Notes under the pieces: generated by a model
What the model saw: only the letters and a program-made list of their open reading frames with translations
Told to the model about the DNA's origin: nothing
The model's database searches: none
NCBI RefSeq assembly: GCF_029953285.1
Contig: NZ_JASAOI010000028.1
Location: 1 to 64,000 of the forward strand
From: Yinghuangia seranimata
GTDB lineage: Bacteria; Actinomycetota; Actinomycetes; Streptomycetales; Streptomycetaceae
DNA: 64,000 nt
Direction of reading: 5' to 3'
Part shown: piece after piece, positions 17,079-25,314 of the stretch
Layout of the letters: every line of letters starts with the position of its first letter
Numbering within the stretch: the stretch's first letter is position 1
Position numbers and translations under genes: made by a program

Positions 17079-18124
17079 GCGGCGGCGAGGCGGGGGCGAG
17101 AGCGGACGAGGCCGTCGTGAAGGACCCCGCGGACCCGGTGCGCCTGGCCGCCTGGGCCCGGGACGCCGGGCTGCTCGGCGCCGGGGACCTCACCGTCACG
17201 CGGTTGAGCGGCGGCGCGTCCAACCTCACCTACCGCGTGACCGGCGGCGGCCACGACTGGGTGCTGCGGCGGCCGCCCGCGTTCGGCGCGCTGCCGACGG
17301 CGCACGACATGGCGCGGGAGTTCCGTGTGCAGGCGGCGCTCGCGGGTAGCGGCGTCCCGGTGGCGGCGATGGTCGCGCTGTGCGGCGACCCGGGCGTGCT
17401 GGGCGCGCCGTTCTACCTCATGGAACGGCTGGACGGGGTGTTCCACACCCGGTCCGCCGACGTCGCGGCGCTGGCCCCCACCGTGGCCCGCGAGGCCGGG
17501 CTCGCGCTGGCCCGCGCGCTCGGGACGCTGCACGCCGTGCCGCCGTCCGCCGTGGGCCTCGGCGACCTGGCGCGGCCCGAGCCTTACCTGGAACGCCAGT
17601 TGCGGCGCTGGCGCGGGCAGTGGGACCGGGTCGGCTTCGACGAGGTGCCGGAGCTCGACCGGCTGCTGCGCGAACTCGGCGACGCGGTCCCGGCGTCCGG
17701 CCGGCTCGGCATCGTGCACGGCGACTACAACCTGGGCAACGTGATGTACCGGGCCGACGACCCGGCGCGGGTGCGGGCCGTCCTCGACTGGGAGCTGTCG
17801 GCGGTCGGCGACCCGCTCGCCGACGTCGGGCAGCTGCTGGCGTACTGGGGCGCGGCGGGGCGGCTGCTCAACGCGCACCGCGGCGGTCACCTTCCGGACG
17901 CCAACGCGGCGCTCCCGGGGCGCGACGAACTCGTCGAGGCGTACGTGGAGACGACCGGCGCGCCGCTGCCGGACCTCGCCTTCTACGAGCGCTTCGCGGT
18001 GGTGAAGCTCGCGGTGATCTGCGCGGGCTCGCTGGCGCGGGCGGCGGCGCCGGACCGGGAGCGCGTGGAGCGCACCGTCGGGCTGGTCGCGCGGCTGGCG
18101 GCGATCGCGGACGCGACGGGCTGA
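17075..18124 (+). CDS. APH-fold phosphotransferase (ACAD10/11-kinase or LvaA-like)
   Basis: A 349-aa kinase-fold protein starting with GTG inside the preceding stop codon. GGASNLTYRV (nucleotide loop), LRRPP, the catalytic loop HGDYNLGNVMY (about residues 214-224) and the metal-binding LDWELSAVGDPLADVGQLLAYW are intact, so it should bind ATP and phosphorylate a small hydroxyl substrate. The family is annotated as aminoglycoside phosphotransferase-like, but cotranscription with an acyl-CoA dehydrogenase points to hydroxyacyl-CoA metabolism, not drug resistance. Confidence 0.88.
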   Translation: MSGGEAGARADEAVVKDPADPVRLAAWARDAGLLGAGDLTVTRLSGGASNLTYRVTGGGHDWVLRRPPAFGALPTAHDMAREFRVQAALAGSGVPVAAMVALCGDPGVLGAPFYLMERLDGVFHTRSADVAALAPTVAREAGLALARALGTLHAVPPSAVGLGDLARPEPYLERQLRRWRGQWDRVGFDEVPELDRLLRELGDAVPASGRLGIVHGDYNLGNVMYRADDPARVRAVLDWELSAVGDPLADVGQLLAYWGAAGRLLNAHRGGHLPDANAALPGRDELVEAYVETTGAPLPDLAFYERFAVVKLAVICAGSLARAAAPDRERVERTVGLVARLAAIADATG

Positions 18125-18304
18125 GCCTTCGTGGGCGGTTCCAAGGGAGTGTTACACGAAGCGGAATGCCTACAACTCGGGCAAATGCCGCGAGGGTTGC
18201 GTCCCCGAAGGTAAAATCCCCAGTGATTTGTGATCGGCGGGTGGAGGATCACGTCTCTTTCCGTACAGGATGCTTAGCGTCCCGTCATGGTCGTACGGGA
18301 CACC

Positions 18305-18335
18305 GGGGCAGGCCCGGCCGGGGCGGGCCTGCCCC
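18305..18335. terminator. Bidirectional terminator between kinase and SDR genes
   Basis: Perfect 12-bp stem GGGGCAGGCCCG/CGGGCCTGCCCC with a 7-nt loop, between two convergent transcription units (stops at 18124 and 18366). Confidence 0.8.
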
Positions 18336-18365
18336 ACCTTCACGCCGGTGAGCGCCGGGCGCGGG

Positions 18366-19160
18366 CTACAGCGCCGTCATCCGCCCGCCGCTGACGACCA
18401 GGGTCTGGCCGGTCACGTACCGGGACGCGGGCGCGCACAGGAACGCCGCGCACGGCCCGATGTCCGTCACCGTGTCGCCGATCCAGCCCATCGGGATCAG
18501 GTCCGTGATGCGGCCCTCCATCGACGGGTCGAGCCGCATCGCGTTGTCGAGCGCGGGCGTGACGGCCAGCGGCGCGAGGCCGTTGACCCGGATCCGGTCC
18601 GGACCCCACTCGCGCGCAAGCGACTTGACGAACCCGCGCTGCGCGCCCTTCGCGGCCGCATAGAACGACAGGTTCGCGCTGCCCTGCATGCCCGCCGGGG
18701 ACGTGAGGAGCAGGTACGCGCCCTCGGTCGCCTTCAGGTACGGGTGCGCCGCGCGCGCGATCGTGAACGACGCGACCGACGCCACCGCCGCGTGCTCGTC
18801 CCACAGCTCGACCGGCGCGTGCTCCAGGTCGACCGGCTCGCTGGACCGGCGGCTCGTGGCGTTGTGCACGACGGCGTCCAGGCGTCCGAACCGGTCCGCG
18901 GCGTACGCGAGCGCCGCCTCGACCTGCTCTGGGTCGGTCACGTCGCACACCGCGGCGTCCGCCGTGCCGCCCGCGGCGGCGATCTCGGCGACCACCTCCG
19001 CACCGGCCTCCTTGCGCCGCGCGGTCACCACCACGCGCGCTCCGGCCTGCGCCAGCGCGACCGCGATGCCGCGTCCCACCCCGGCCGCCGCACCGGTCAC
19101 CAACACCGTCCGGCCGGCCAACGAGGCCTCCGGCACGAGGGATTCGGGCTGCCCGGTCAC
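18366..19160 (-). CDS. SDR-family oxidoreductase
   Basis: A 264-aa classical short-chain dehydrogenase. VLVTGAAAGVGRGIAVALA is the TGxxxGxG cofactor motif; SFYAAAKGAQRGFVKSLAREWG supplies the catalytic YxxxK; RVNGLAPLAVTPA and RYVTGQTLVVSGG are the usual C-terminal motifs. An Arg after the first strand (TARRKEAG) suggests NADPH. Start GTG 19160 overlaps the upstream gene's TGA by 4 nt, so the pair is translationally coupled. The longer open frame upstream is a shadow of that gene. Confidence 0.9.
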   Translation of the reverse strand: MTGQPESLVPEASLAGRTVLVTGAAAGVGRGIAVALAQAGARVVVTARRKEAGAEVVAEIAAAGGTADAAVCDVTDPEQVEAALAYAADRFGRLDAVVHNATSRRSSEPVDLEHAPVELWDEHAAVASVASFTIARAAHPYLKATEGAYLLLTSPAGMQGSANLSFYAAAKGAQRGFVKSLAREWGPDRIRVNGLAPLAVTPALDNAMRLDPSMEGRITDLIPMGWIGDTVTDIGPCAAFLCAPASRYVTGQTLVVSGGRMTAL

Positions 19161-19849
19161 GGGACCATCAGAGCTCCTCCGTCGAGCGGGAACGTCCCGC
19201 CGGTCAGATACCGGGCGCCGGGCCCGCACAGCAGCAGCACGACCTCGGCGACCGCCTCCGGCGACATCGCCTCCGCGCCGAGCGCGGCCTCGCTGCGGTC
19301 CACGTCGCTTCCGCGCAGCGCCTCGGCCTCGGCGTCCAGCGCGAACACCGTGGGTGCGAGCAGGTGGACGGCGACACCGTCGCGGGCCCACCGCCGGGCC
19401 GCCGACTTCGCGAGCGCCCGCAGCGACTCGGCGGCGGTGGCCAGTGGCACTACGCCCGCCCCGCCCTCGATCGCCACACTCGGCGCGACCAGCACGAACC
19501 GCGCCTCGCCCCGGCGTTCGGCGGCCGCCTTCAACAGCGGATGCGCGGCCTGGAGCGCGGCCAGCCCGTCCCGGACCGGCTGCTCGGCGAGGCGGTCCCA
19601 CTCCTGCGCGGACATGTCCACCACGGCGCGGGGGAGCGCCGACCCGGGCGTGTACGGCGCGTACACCACCAGTTCGACACCGTCCGCGGCGATCCCCGCC
19701 GCTTCGGCGTCCGCCGCGAGCCCGCCCCCGGACGCCGCCTCGCCGACGACGGTCCCCGCCGCCCGCAACGCGTCGCGGACCGCCCGCGCGATGTCGGACC
19801 CGCCGACCACCAAGGCCCCGCCCGGCCCCTGCCTCACCGTCACGACCAC
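19157..19849 (-). CDS. SDR-like protein with degenerate active site
   Basis: A 230-aa SDR relative. The fold is recognisable (ALVVGGSDIARAVRDAL at the N-terminus, LAKSAARRWARDGVAVHLLAPTVF, ARYLTGGTFPLDGGALMVP at the end). However the glycine-rich TGxxxGxG is reduced to VGGSDIA and the catalytic YxxxK is missing (LATAAESLRAL in its place). It may be a non-catalytic partner of the downstream intact SDR, as in heteromeric SDR pairs (inference). GTG start; upstream 92-bp gap to the SnoaL-like gene. Confidence 0.75.
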   Translation of the reverse strand: MVVTVRQGPGGALVVGGSDIARAVRDALRAAGTVVGEAASGGGLAADAEAAGIAADGVELVVYAPYTPGSALPRAVVDMSAQEWDRLAEQPVRDGLAALQAAHPLLKAAAERRGEARFVLVAPSVAIEGGAGVVPLATAAESLRALAKSAARRWARDGVAVHLLAPTVFALDAEAEALRGSDVDRSEAALGAEAMSPEAVAEVVLLLCGPGARYLTGGTFPLDGGALMVP

Positions 19850-19941
19850 ACCCCTTCCGCTCCCGCCGAGGAGATCGACCTCGTCAAGGCCGCCGCGACG
19901 CTATGTCGGTCTTCACGCGATGACAAGAGACGGTGAGGACG

Positions 19942-20355
19942 CTAGGTGAGCCGCTCGTAGCAGTCGTAGTTGCGCTGGGCGACGATCTTCCCGTCCCGGA
20001 ACTCGAGGAACACCGCGATGCGCGCGCGCAGCACATGACCCGCCTTCAGATCGCCGAGGGGGGCGGCGAGGGTGCCGGACCAGGTGACCTCCAGCGCGAC
20101 GTGATCGCCGGAGGCCACCGCGGTGAGCACCTCGTACCGTTGGTCCGCGAGCAGGGTACGGGCCCTCCCCAGGGCCTCCAGGCTCTCCGCGAGCCCACGG
20201 ACGAGGCCGTCCGGGAACAGGACGTTCGGCAGCTGCGTGTGCACCATCTCCGGGTGCAGGAACTCCATGAGTTCCGCCGGCTCGGCCAGTCGGGCGACGG
20301 CCTCGTGATAGCTGACGGCGGTGCGGACATTGGGGTGTTCCTCGATGTGCGCCAT
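19942..20355 (-). CDS. SnoaL/NTF2-like nuclear-transport-factor-fold protein
   Basis: A 137-aa protein with the cone-shaped NTF2/SnoaL layout: N-terminal helices (AVSYHEAVARLAEPAELMEFLHPEMVH), a central strand set (DHVALEVTWSGTLAA) and FLEFRDGKIVAQRNYDCYERL at the end. Such proteins are ketosteroid-isomerase-like enzymes or small-molecule-binding proteins. ATG 20355 was preferred to the frame start at 20403. Same strand as the two SDR genes and possibly cotranscribed with them. Confidence 0.8.
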   Translation of the reverse strand: MAHIEEHPNVRTAVSYHEAVARLAEPAELMEFLHPEMVHTQLPNVLFPDGLVRGLAESLEALGRARTLLADQRYEVLTAVASGDHVALEVTWSGTLAAPLGDLKAGHVLRARIAVFLEFRDGKIVAQRNYDCYERLT

Positions 20356-20487
20356 GCCGGCAAATGTTTCACGGCGGCCCTCTCCCGCACGCGGTCGACG
20401 CATGCCCGACTGTCGGGCCGGGTCCGTAACCTCTGAGGCATCCGGCGGGCGGTACGCGGCCGGGAACCACCGCCGGGGGAGGCCCTT

Positions 20488-22365
20488 ATGGACGTGACGG
20501 CGTATGTCGCACTGCTGGACAACCTGGACTCACCGGACGGCGCCGTGTTCGCCCGTCTGGAGGCCGAACTGCCGGACCACGTCCGCCGCGAGCGCGCCCT
20601 TCCGGCGCGGCTTGAGCGGGCCCGGGCCGTCGTCTACCACTTCGCGGGCGACGAACCGACCATCCGGACCTGGCGGTTGACCGGGGCGACGGTCGCCGCC
20701 CTCGTCGAGGGCTCCGCGCCGGCCGCGCCGACGCTGCGCCTCCTGCGCTCGCTGGCGCCGAAGCACGGCTGGGCGTACCTCGACGGCGTCCGTGGCCTCT
20801 CCGCCCTCGTCGAGCGGTGCCTCGGGGCCGATCCGGCGGCCTGGGCGTACGTCCAGAAGCGGCTGGCCGCCTACCCCGGGACGCTGCCCGGCCTCGTCGA
20901 GTCCGCGTCGTGGGGCGCGGACGAGCCGGGCGCGGCCCAGCGGCCCGTCGTACGCCTGCCCGCCACCCCGCGCGCCGTCACCGCCGAGTTCCGCCAGCTC
21001 CTGCTCATGCTGAGCGCCGACACGCTGGCCGCCCTCGTCCCGCACCTGCACCGGTCGACCGTGTTCGACCTGGCCAGGTTCGGCGCCCCGCTGTCCCCCG
21101 CGACGCTGGCGTGGCTCGTCGCCACCGAGACCCCCAAGCGCCGCACAGTGCTCGCCAAAGCGCGCTGGAGCCGCCCCGGACTCGCCGCCGCCCTGGTCGA
21201 TCTGGGCGACACCGAGGTCAACGCGGCGCTCTACCTCAACGCGCACACGTCGGTCGCCGTGCGTGCGCGCATCATGGCGGCCGCCGCCGAAGTGCCGCTC
21301 CACCCTTCGGTCGTCGCCCGGGTGTGCGGCTCGCCGGAGCGCGGTATGCGCCTGCCCGCGCTGTGGTCCGGCGACCCGCTGCTCGTCCGCGCCGCGCTGC
21401 TGCGCAACACCCACACCACCAGCTCGGTGCAGGCGCGCATGCGCGCCTGGCAGCAGGGCGGCGTCGAGGCGCTCACGCAGCACTACGCGCTGCCCGAGCC
21501 CACCGAGGACCACCGCCCGTCCGTGTTCAAGCCGCCGCGCTACCGCTCGCTGCTGCTGACCGCGGTCGCCCGCCTGTGGGCGCGCCACGGCCGCGACGAG
21601 GCCCGGCGGCTCGTCGACGAGCTGCCCTTGTGGCCGGGGAACGCCCGGTACTTCGCGGACCTGTTCGCCGCCGACGACGGGCTCACCCGGCTGACCGCGG
21701 ACGTCGCCGCCCGCACCGGCACGAAGGCGCTGGTCAAGCGGCTGCGGCGTTCGTCGTCCGCGCGGCTGTGGCCGCTGCTCGAGACGCCGTACGCCGACTG
21801 GGCGGTGATCGGACGCGCCGAGCGGGCGCGGCCGCTGTCGAGCGCGGCGTGGACGCTGCTGTCCGGCATGCCGGGCTGCCCGCGCCGCGAGGTGTCCGAA
21901 GGCCTCCACGACAACGGCGCGGCGCAGGTGGACGCGGGCCGCTGGCCGGCGACGCGCGAGGTCGCGGCGCCGCGCGAATGGGTCGCCGGCAGCTACCTGG
22001 TGGCCGAACCGGCGCGACGCGGCGAGCCGTTGCCCGCCGAGCACCTGTTCGAGGCGATGACGCCGGCGTCGCGGGCGCTGAACACGTTCGGGTGTCTGAC
22101 GGAGCTGATCGGGCCGCCGGCGCACCGGGCGTCCGGCGCGGGCGACGAGGGCGAGCCGGGCGTACCGGCGCCGGGCGTTCTGATGCTGCGCTACCGCGCG
22201 CACCTGCAGTCGCTGGTCGAGCGGAACCTGGGCGCGTCGACGGACGCGCGCGTGGTCGCGATGCGCCTGCTGCCCGATTTTCCCGGGACGACGGAGGAAC
22301 TGCTCGCTACGGCGGGCACCATCGCGCGGACGGACGTGGAACTGCCGGCCGCGGCGGGGGCCTGA
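20488..22365 (+). CDS. Unrecognised 625-aa protein, mostly alpha-helical
   Basis: No family recognised. No signal peptide or membrane segment. The sequence looks helical with short Leu/Ala-rich repeats (LRRLRRSSSARLWPLL, LYLNAHTSVAVRARIMAAA, VRAALLRNTHTTSSVQARMR) resembling leucine-rich-repeat-variant or HEAT solenoids. The middle section LGDTEVNAALYLNAHTSVAVRARI is the most repeat-like. GGGGGAGG lies close to the ATG, and codon bias is strong, so it is certainly coding. Single-gene unit, opposite to the SnoaL/SDR genes and followed by a separate promoter. Possibly a scaffold or regulatory protein. Confidence 0.8.
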   Translation: MDVTAYVALLDNLDSPDGAVFARLEAELPDHVRRERALPARLERARAVVYHFAGDEPTIRTWRLTGATVAALVEGSAPAAPTLRLLRSLAPKHGWAYLDGVRGLSALVERCLGADPAAWAYVQKRLAAYPGTLPGLVESASWGADEPGAAQRPVVRLPATPRAVTAEFRQLLLMLSADTLAALVPHLHRSTVFDLARFGAPLSPATLAWLVATETPKRRTVLAKARWSRPGLAAALVDLGDTEVNAALYLNAHTSVAVRARIMAAAAEVPLHPSVVARVCGSPERGMRLPALWSGDPLLVRAALLRNTHTTSSVQARMRAWQQGGVEALTQHYALPEPTEDHRPSVFKPPRYRSLLLTAVARLWARHGRDEARRLVDELPLWPGNARYFADLFAADDGLTRLTADVAARTGTKALVKRLRRSSSARLWPLLETPYADWAVIGRAERARPLSSAAWTLLSGMPGCPRREVSEGLHDNGAAQVDAGRWPATREVAAPREWVAGSYLVAEPARRGEPLPAEHLFEAMTPASRALNTFGCLTELIGPPAHRASGAGDEGEPGVPAPGVLMLRYRAHLQSLVERNLGASTDARVVAMRLLPDFPGTTEELLATAGTIARTDVELPAAAGA

Positions 22366-22435
22366 GCGGCGCGGCACCGACGGCCGCCGCGCCGCGTGAC
22401 CCGCGTCGCACCGGCACGCTGCACACACGAAACCC

Positions 22436-22464
22436 TTGTTGAGGTCAAGCAGTGCCCCTAGGGT
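22436..22464 (+). promoter_or_regulatory. Probable promoter of the second SnoaL-like gene
   Basis: TTGTTG (22436-22441), 17-bp spacer, TAGGGT (22459-22464), about 38 nt before the ATG at 22503. Confidence 0.5.
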
Positions 22465-22502
22465 GCGGTCCGTCGGTTCCGTACCCACCCGTAGGGAGCG
22501 CC

Positions 22503-22871
22503 ATGCCCGAGCGCGCCAAGGCCCTCGCCGCCGTCGACAACTACCTGGCCCAGCTGACCGCCGCGGACCTCGACGGCATCATGGCCGCGTACGCCGCCGA
22601 GCCGACCGTCAACGACCCGATCGGCTCGCCGCCGAAGGTCGGGCGGGACGACATCCGCGCGTTCTACGCGTCGATCCTGCCGCTGCAGCCCAAGGCCGAG
22701 CTCATCGGCCCGGTCACCGTCACCGGGGCCTACGCCGCGTTCCAGTTCCGGCTCGCGCTGACCATCGGCGAGAACCCGGTCGTCGTGCTCGCGACCGAGC
22801 TGTTCCGGCTCGACGAGGACGGCCTGATCGTCGAAATGACCGCCGTACCAGACCTGGAGGCGGGGGCCTGA
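22503..22871 (+). CDS. SnoaL-like / ketosteroid-isomerase-fold protein
   Basis: A 122-aa NTF2-fold protein: ALAAVDNYLAQLTAADLDGIMAAYAAEPTVNDPIGSPPKVGRDDIRAFYASI is the usual start (helix, helix, DP.G), followed by strands ending LFRLDEDGLIVEMTAV. The Asp in VNDPIG lies where ketosteroid isomerases carry a functional acid. GGGAGCG precedes ATG 22503. Unrelated in sequence to the other NTF2-like gene at 19942. Likely isomerase or lipid-binding protein; substrate unknown. Confidence 0.85.
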   Translation: MPERAKALAAVDNYLAQLTAADLDGIMAAYAAEPTVNDPIGSPPKVGRDDIRAFYASILPLQPKAELIGPVTVTGAYAAFQFRLALTIGENPVVVLATELFRLDEDGLIVEMTAVPDLEAGA

Positions 22872-23056
22872 CCCCGTTCCGCGCACGCCGCGTCCGCCTC
22901 GCCGCACCGGCGCGGCGCGCGGCGGTCCGGCGCGCCCCGGGACCGGAAAGCACCCCTCAGGTGATGGGTATTTGCCCCGGTTTGTTGTACAAGCGCGGGT
23001 AACGATTCCCGCCCGGGGCGTGATGTCCTACAAACGAATCAATAGCATCCGCGAAC

Positions 23057-24022
23057 ATGAGCACTTCCCCTGACGCAGCATCCCCCCTTCCCACCCGAGG
23101 CCAGGCGCTGCCCAGCCGCGTGCCGCAGTCCCGATCGGGCGGGCGGCACCGCAGACCGGAAGCACCGGAGATCCCGGAAGGCGCGCCACCGCTCGTCCTG
23201 GCCGTCCCGGGCCCCGGGAACCCGGCGCTGGACGAACTCGTCCGCGAAGTCGCCCTGCTCGCCCGCGCTGGCCGCCCCGGCCTGGACATCCGCCCCGCCC
23301 TGCTGGGCGAGGGCGCGACCGACCTGACGCCGGTCCTCGGGCCGGCCGGCGGGTCGGCGGCCGAGGTCCCGGCGGAGACCGACGAGGCGGGTGAGGCCGT
23401 CGAGTTCGCCGAGGCCGTCGAGGCCGCCGAGGCTCGTGAGGAGCCCGCCGCCGAGGAGCCCGACGCGGAGGCCGCCACCCCGGTCATCGTCCCGCTGCTG
23501 ATCGGCCCGAACCCCGAGGTCGAGGGCCGCATACGCGCGACCGCCGAGGCCGCCGGCCGTCCGCTGCTGGTCACCGAGACGCTCGGCCCGCACCCGCTGC
23601 TCGCCGAGGCGCTGCACGAGCGGCTGTCGGAGGCGGGCCTCGCGCGCGCCGACCGCGCGCGGCTGTTCACCGTGGTCACGGCGGCCGACGGCATCATCCT
23701 GGCGACCACCGGCGGGCCCGACGCGGTGCAGGCCGCGGACATGACGGGTGTGCTGCTCGCCGCCCGGCTCGCGCTGCCGGTCGTCACGGCCGACTTCGAC
23801 GTCGCGGGCAGTGTCGCCGACGCGGCCGCGCGGCTGCGCCAGATGGGCGCCGAGCGCATCGCCCTGGCGCCGTACGTCCTCGGCCCCGACCTCGACCCGA
23901 AGGTCGTGGAGAACGCCGCGGCCGAGGCCGACATCACCGCCGCCGAGCCCCTCGGGGCGCACGGCTCGATCGCGCAGCTCGTGCTGCGGGCGTACCTGGA
24001 GGCCGCGGGCATCCAGGACTGA
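23057..24022 (+). CDS. Sirohydrochlorin-chelatase-like (CbiX) protein lacking metal-binding histidines
   Basis: A 321-aa protein with two CbiX-type half-domains: LGPHPLLAEALHERLSEAGL and PLGAHGSIAQLVLRAY are typical chelatase segments. The N-terminal motif AHGS is replaced by AVPGPGNP and the usual GYHV/D motif by IGPNPEVEGR, so the histidines that bind the metal and tetrapyrrole are absent. An acidic Glu/Ala linker (about residues 95-135) separates the first strands. Probably not an active chelatase. ATG 23057 follows TAGCAT by eight bases, so it may be leaderless. Confidence 0.75.
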   Translation: MSTSPDAASPLPTRGQALPSRVPQSRSGGRHRRPEAPEIPEGAPPLVLAVPGPGNPALDELVREVALLARAGRPGLDIRPALLGEGATDLTPVLGPAGGSAAEVPAETDEAGEAVEFAEAVEAAEAREEPAAEEPDAEAATPVIVPLLIGPNPEVEGRIRATAEAAGRPLLVTETLGPHPLLAEALHERLSEAGLARADRARLFTVVTAADGIILATTGGPDAVQAADMTGVLLAARLALPVVTADFDVAGSVADAAARLRQMGAERIALAPYVLGPDLDPKVVENAAAEADITAAEPLGAHGSIAQLVLRAYLEAAGIQD

Positions 24023-24034
24023 CGGCGGAACGAC

Positions 24035-24068
24035 GCGGGCCCGGGCGGTGTCCACCGCCCGGGCCCGC
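24035..24068. terminator. Bidirectional terminator
   Basis: Perfect 16-bp stem (24035-24050 with 24053-24068) of nearly pure G/C between the convergent chelatase-like and dehydrogenase genes. The tight loop would open to at least four bases. Confidence 0.85.
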
Positions 24069-24073
24069 GCGCC

Positions 24074-25111
24074 TCAGAGCTTGATCATCACCTTCAGCGC
24101 GCGCCGTTCGTCCATCTCCTCGTAGCCCTTCGGGGTCTCGTCGAGGCCGATCTCCAGGTCGAACACGGGCGAGGGGTCGAGCCGCCCCGCGAGCACGTCC
24201 GCGAGCAGCTCCGGCAGGTAGGCCCGCACGGGCGCCACGCCGCCGCCCAGCGCGATGTTCCGGTTGAACATCTGCCGGATGTCCACGCCCGCGCTGCCGC
24301 CGTGCGGCACGCCCACGTATCCGACCGCGCCGCCGTCCCGCGCGATCGAGATCGCGGTGCGCATCGCGTCCTCGGTGCCCACCGCCTCCAGCACCGAGTG
24401 CACGCCCTCGCCGCCGGTCAGCTCGCGCACCGCCTCGACGGCCGCGTCACCGCGCTCGGGGACCACGTCGGTCGCGCCGAAGCGCCGTGCGATGTCCGTG
24501 CGCGCCTCGTGGCGGCCCAGCACGACGATCCGCTCGGCCCCGATCCGCCGCGCCGCCAGGACGCCGCACAGGCCCACCGCGCCGTCGCCGACGACCGCCA
24601 CCGTGCCGCCCGGACGCACCCGCGCGGACACCGCCGCGTGGTGCCCCGTGCCCATCACGTCGGAGAGCGCGAGCACCGCGGGCAGCAGCTCGTCGGGCGT
24701 GCCGTCCGGCAGCCGGACCAGCGTCGCGTCGGCGAACGGGACGCGCACGGCCTCGCCCTGCCCGCCGTCCGACCCCGGCTGCCCCCAGAACCCGCCGTGC
24801 GGGCACGAGGTGTACAGCCCGTCGGCGCAGTAGTCGCACACGCCGTCGGCCCACACGAACGGCGCCACCACCCGGTCGCCCGGCCGTATCCCCGTGACGG
24901 CGGCGCCCACGGCGTCCACGACCCCCAGGAACTCGTGCCCGATCCGCTGCCCCGGCTCCCGCGCCGCCACCCCGCGGTACGCCCACAGGTCGCTGCCGCA
25001 GATGCACGCGTGGGTGACCCGCACCACGGCGTCGGTCGGATTCCGCACCTCGGCGTCGGGCACGTGTTCGACGCTGATCGCTTTTGGCCCGTTGATCACG
25101 GTCGCGCGCAT
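24074..25111 (-). CDS. Zinc-dependent alcohol dehydrogenase family protein
   Basis: A 345-aa medium-chain dehydrogenase. Catalytic zinc ligands: ACICGSDLWAY (Cys about residue 37), GHEFLG (His-Glu about 58-59) and a later acid. The structural-zinc lobe is partial: ADGVCDYCADGLYTSCPHG has three cysteines. The NAD(P) motif is VAVVGDGAVGLCGVLAA (about residues 168-184). ATG 25111 is followed directly by RATVIN, typical of the threonine/glutathione-independent formaldehyde dehydrogenase-like subfamily. Single-gene unit ending at the shared terminator. Confidence 0.9.
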   Translation of the reverse strand: MRATVINGPKAISVEHVPDAEVRNPTDAVVRVTHACICGSDLWAYRGVAAREPGQRIGHEFLGVVDAVGAAVTGIRPGDRVVAPFVWADGVCDYCADGLYTSCPHGGFWGQPGSDGGQGEAVRVPFADATLVRLPDGTPDELLPAVLALSDVMGTGHHAAVSARVRPGGTVAVVGDGAVGLCGVLAARRIGAERIVVLGRHEARTDIARRFGATDVVPERGDAAVEAVRELTGGEGVHSVLEAVGTEDAMRTAISIARDGGAVGYVGVPHGGSAGVDIRQMFNRNIALGGGVAPVRAYLPELLADVLAGRLDPSPVFDLEIGLDETPKGYEEMDERRALKVMIKL

Positions 25112-25205
25112 GGTTCTCCATCAGCTGAGCGGGTTGATTGATCGCAAGTTCACCCTGGGCCCGGCGCGGCGCGCCGCGCAAACGCAAACCGCCCGTGTCA
25201 CGGTT

Positions 25206-25263
25206 CGTGCAGCGGGAACGGGCATTTCGCCGCTTGTGCAACGGATAAGGGCATTTGGCCGTC
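25206..25263. repeat. Two imperfect 29-bp direct repeats upstream of the CapA-like gene
   Basis: Units 25206-25234 and 25235-25263 agree at 21 of 29 positions, sharing GTGCA, CGG, GGGCATTT and GCCG. They lie 50-110 bp before the ATG at 25315 between divergent genes, a position fit for a regulator-binding array. Confidence 0.6.
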
Positions 25264-25314
25264 TACCCACGCCCATTCATTTCGCGCGAGCTTTCACGGG
25301 GAGACCGATCCGTC

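Noticed and set aside
17075-18124. Aminoglycoside resistance kinase
   Set aside because: Same fold, but cotranscription with an acyl-CoA dehydrogenase makes hydroxyacyl-CoA metabolism likelier than antibiotic resistance.
22957-24055. Long minus frames over the chelatase-like gene
   Set aside because: Shadows: Ser/Ala-rich, low complexity, opposite to a gene with real family motifs.
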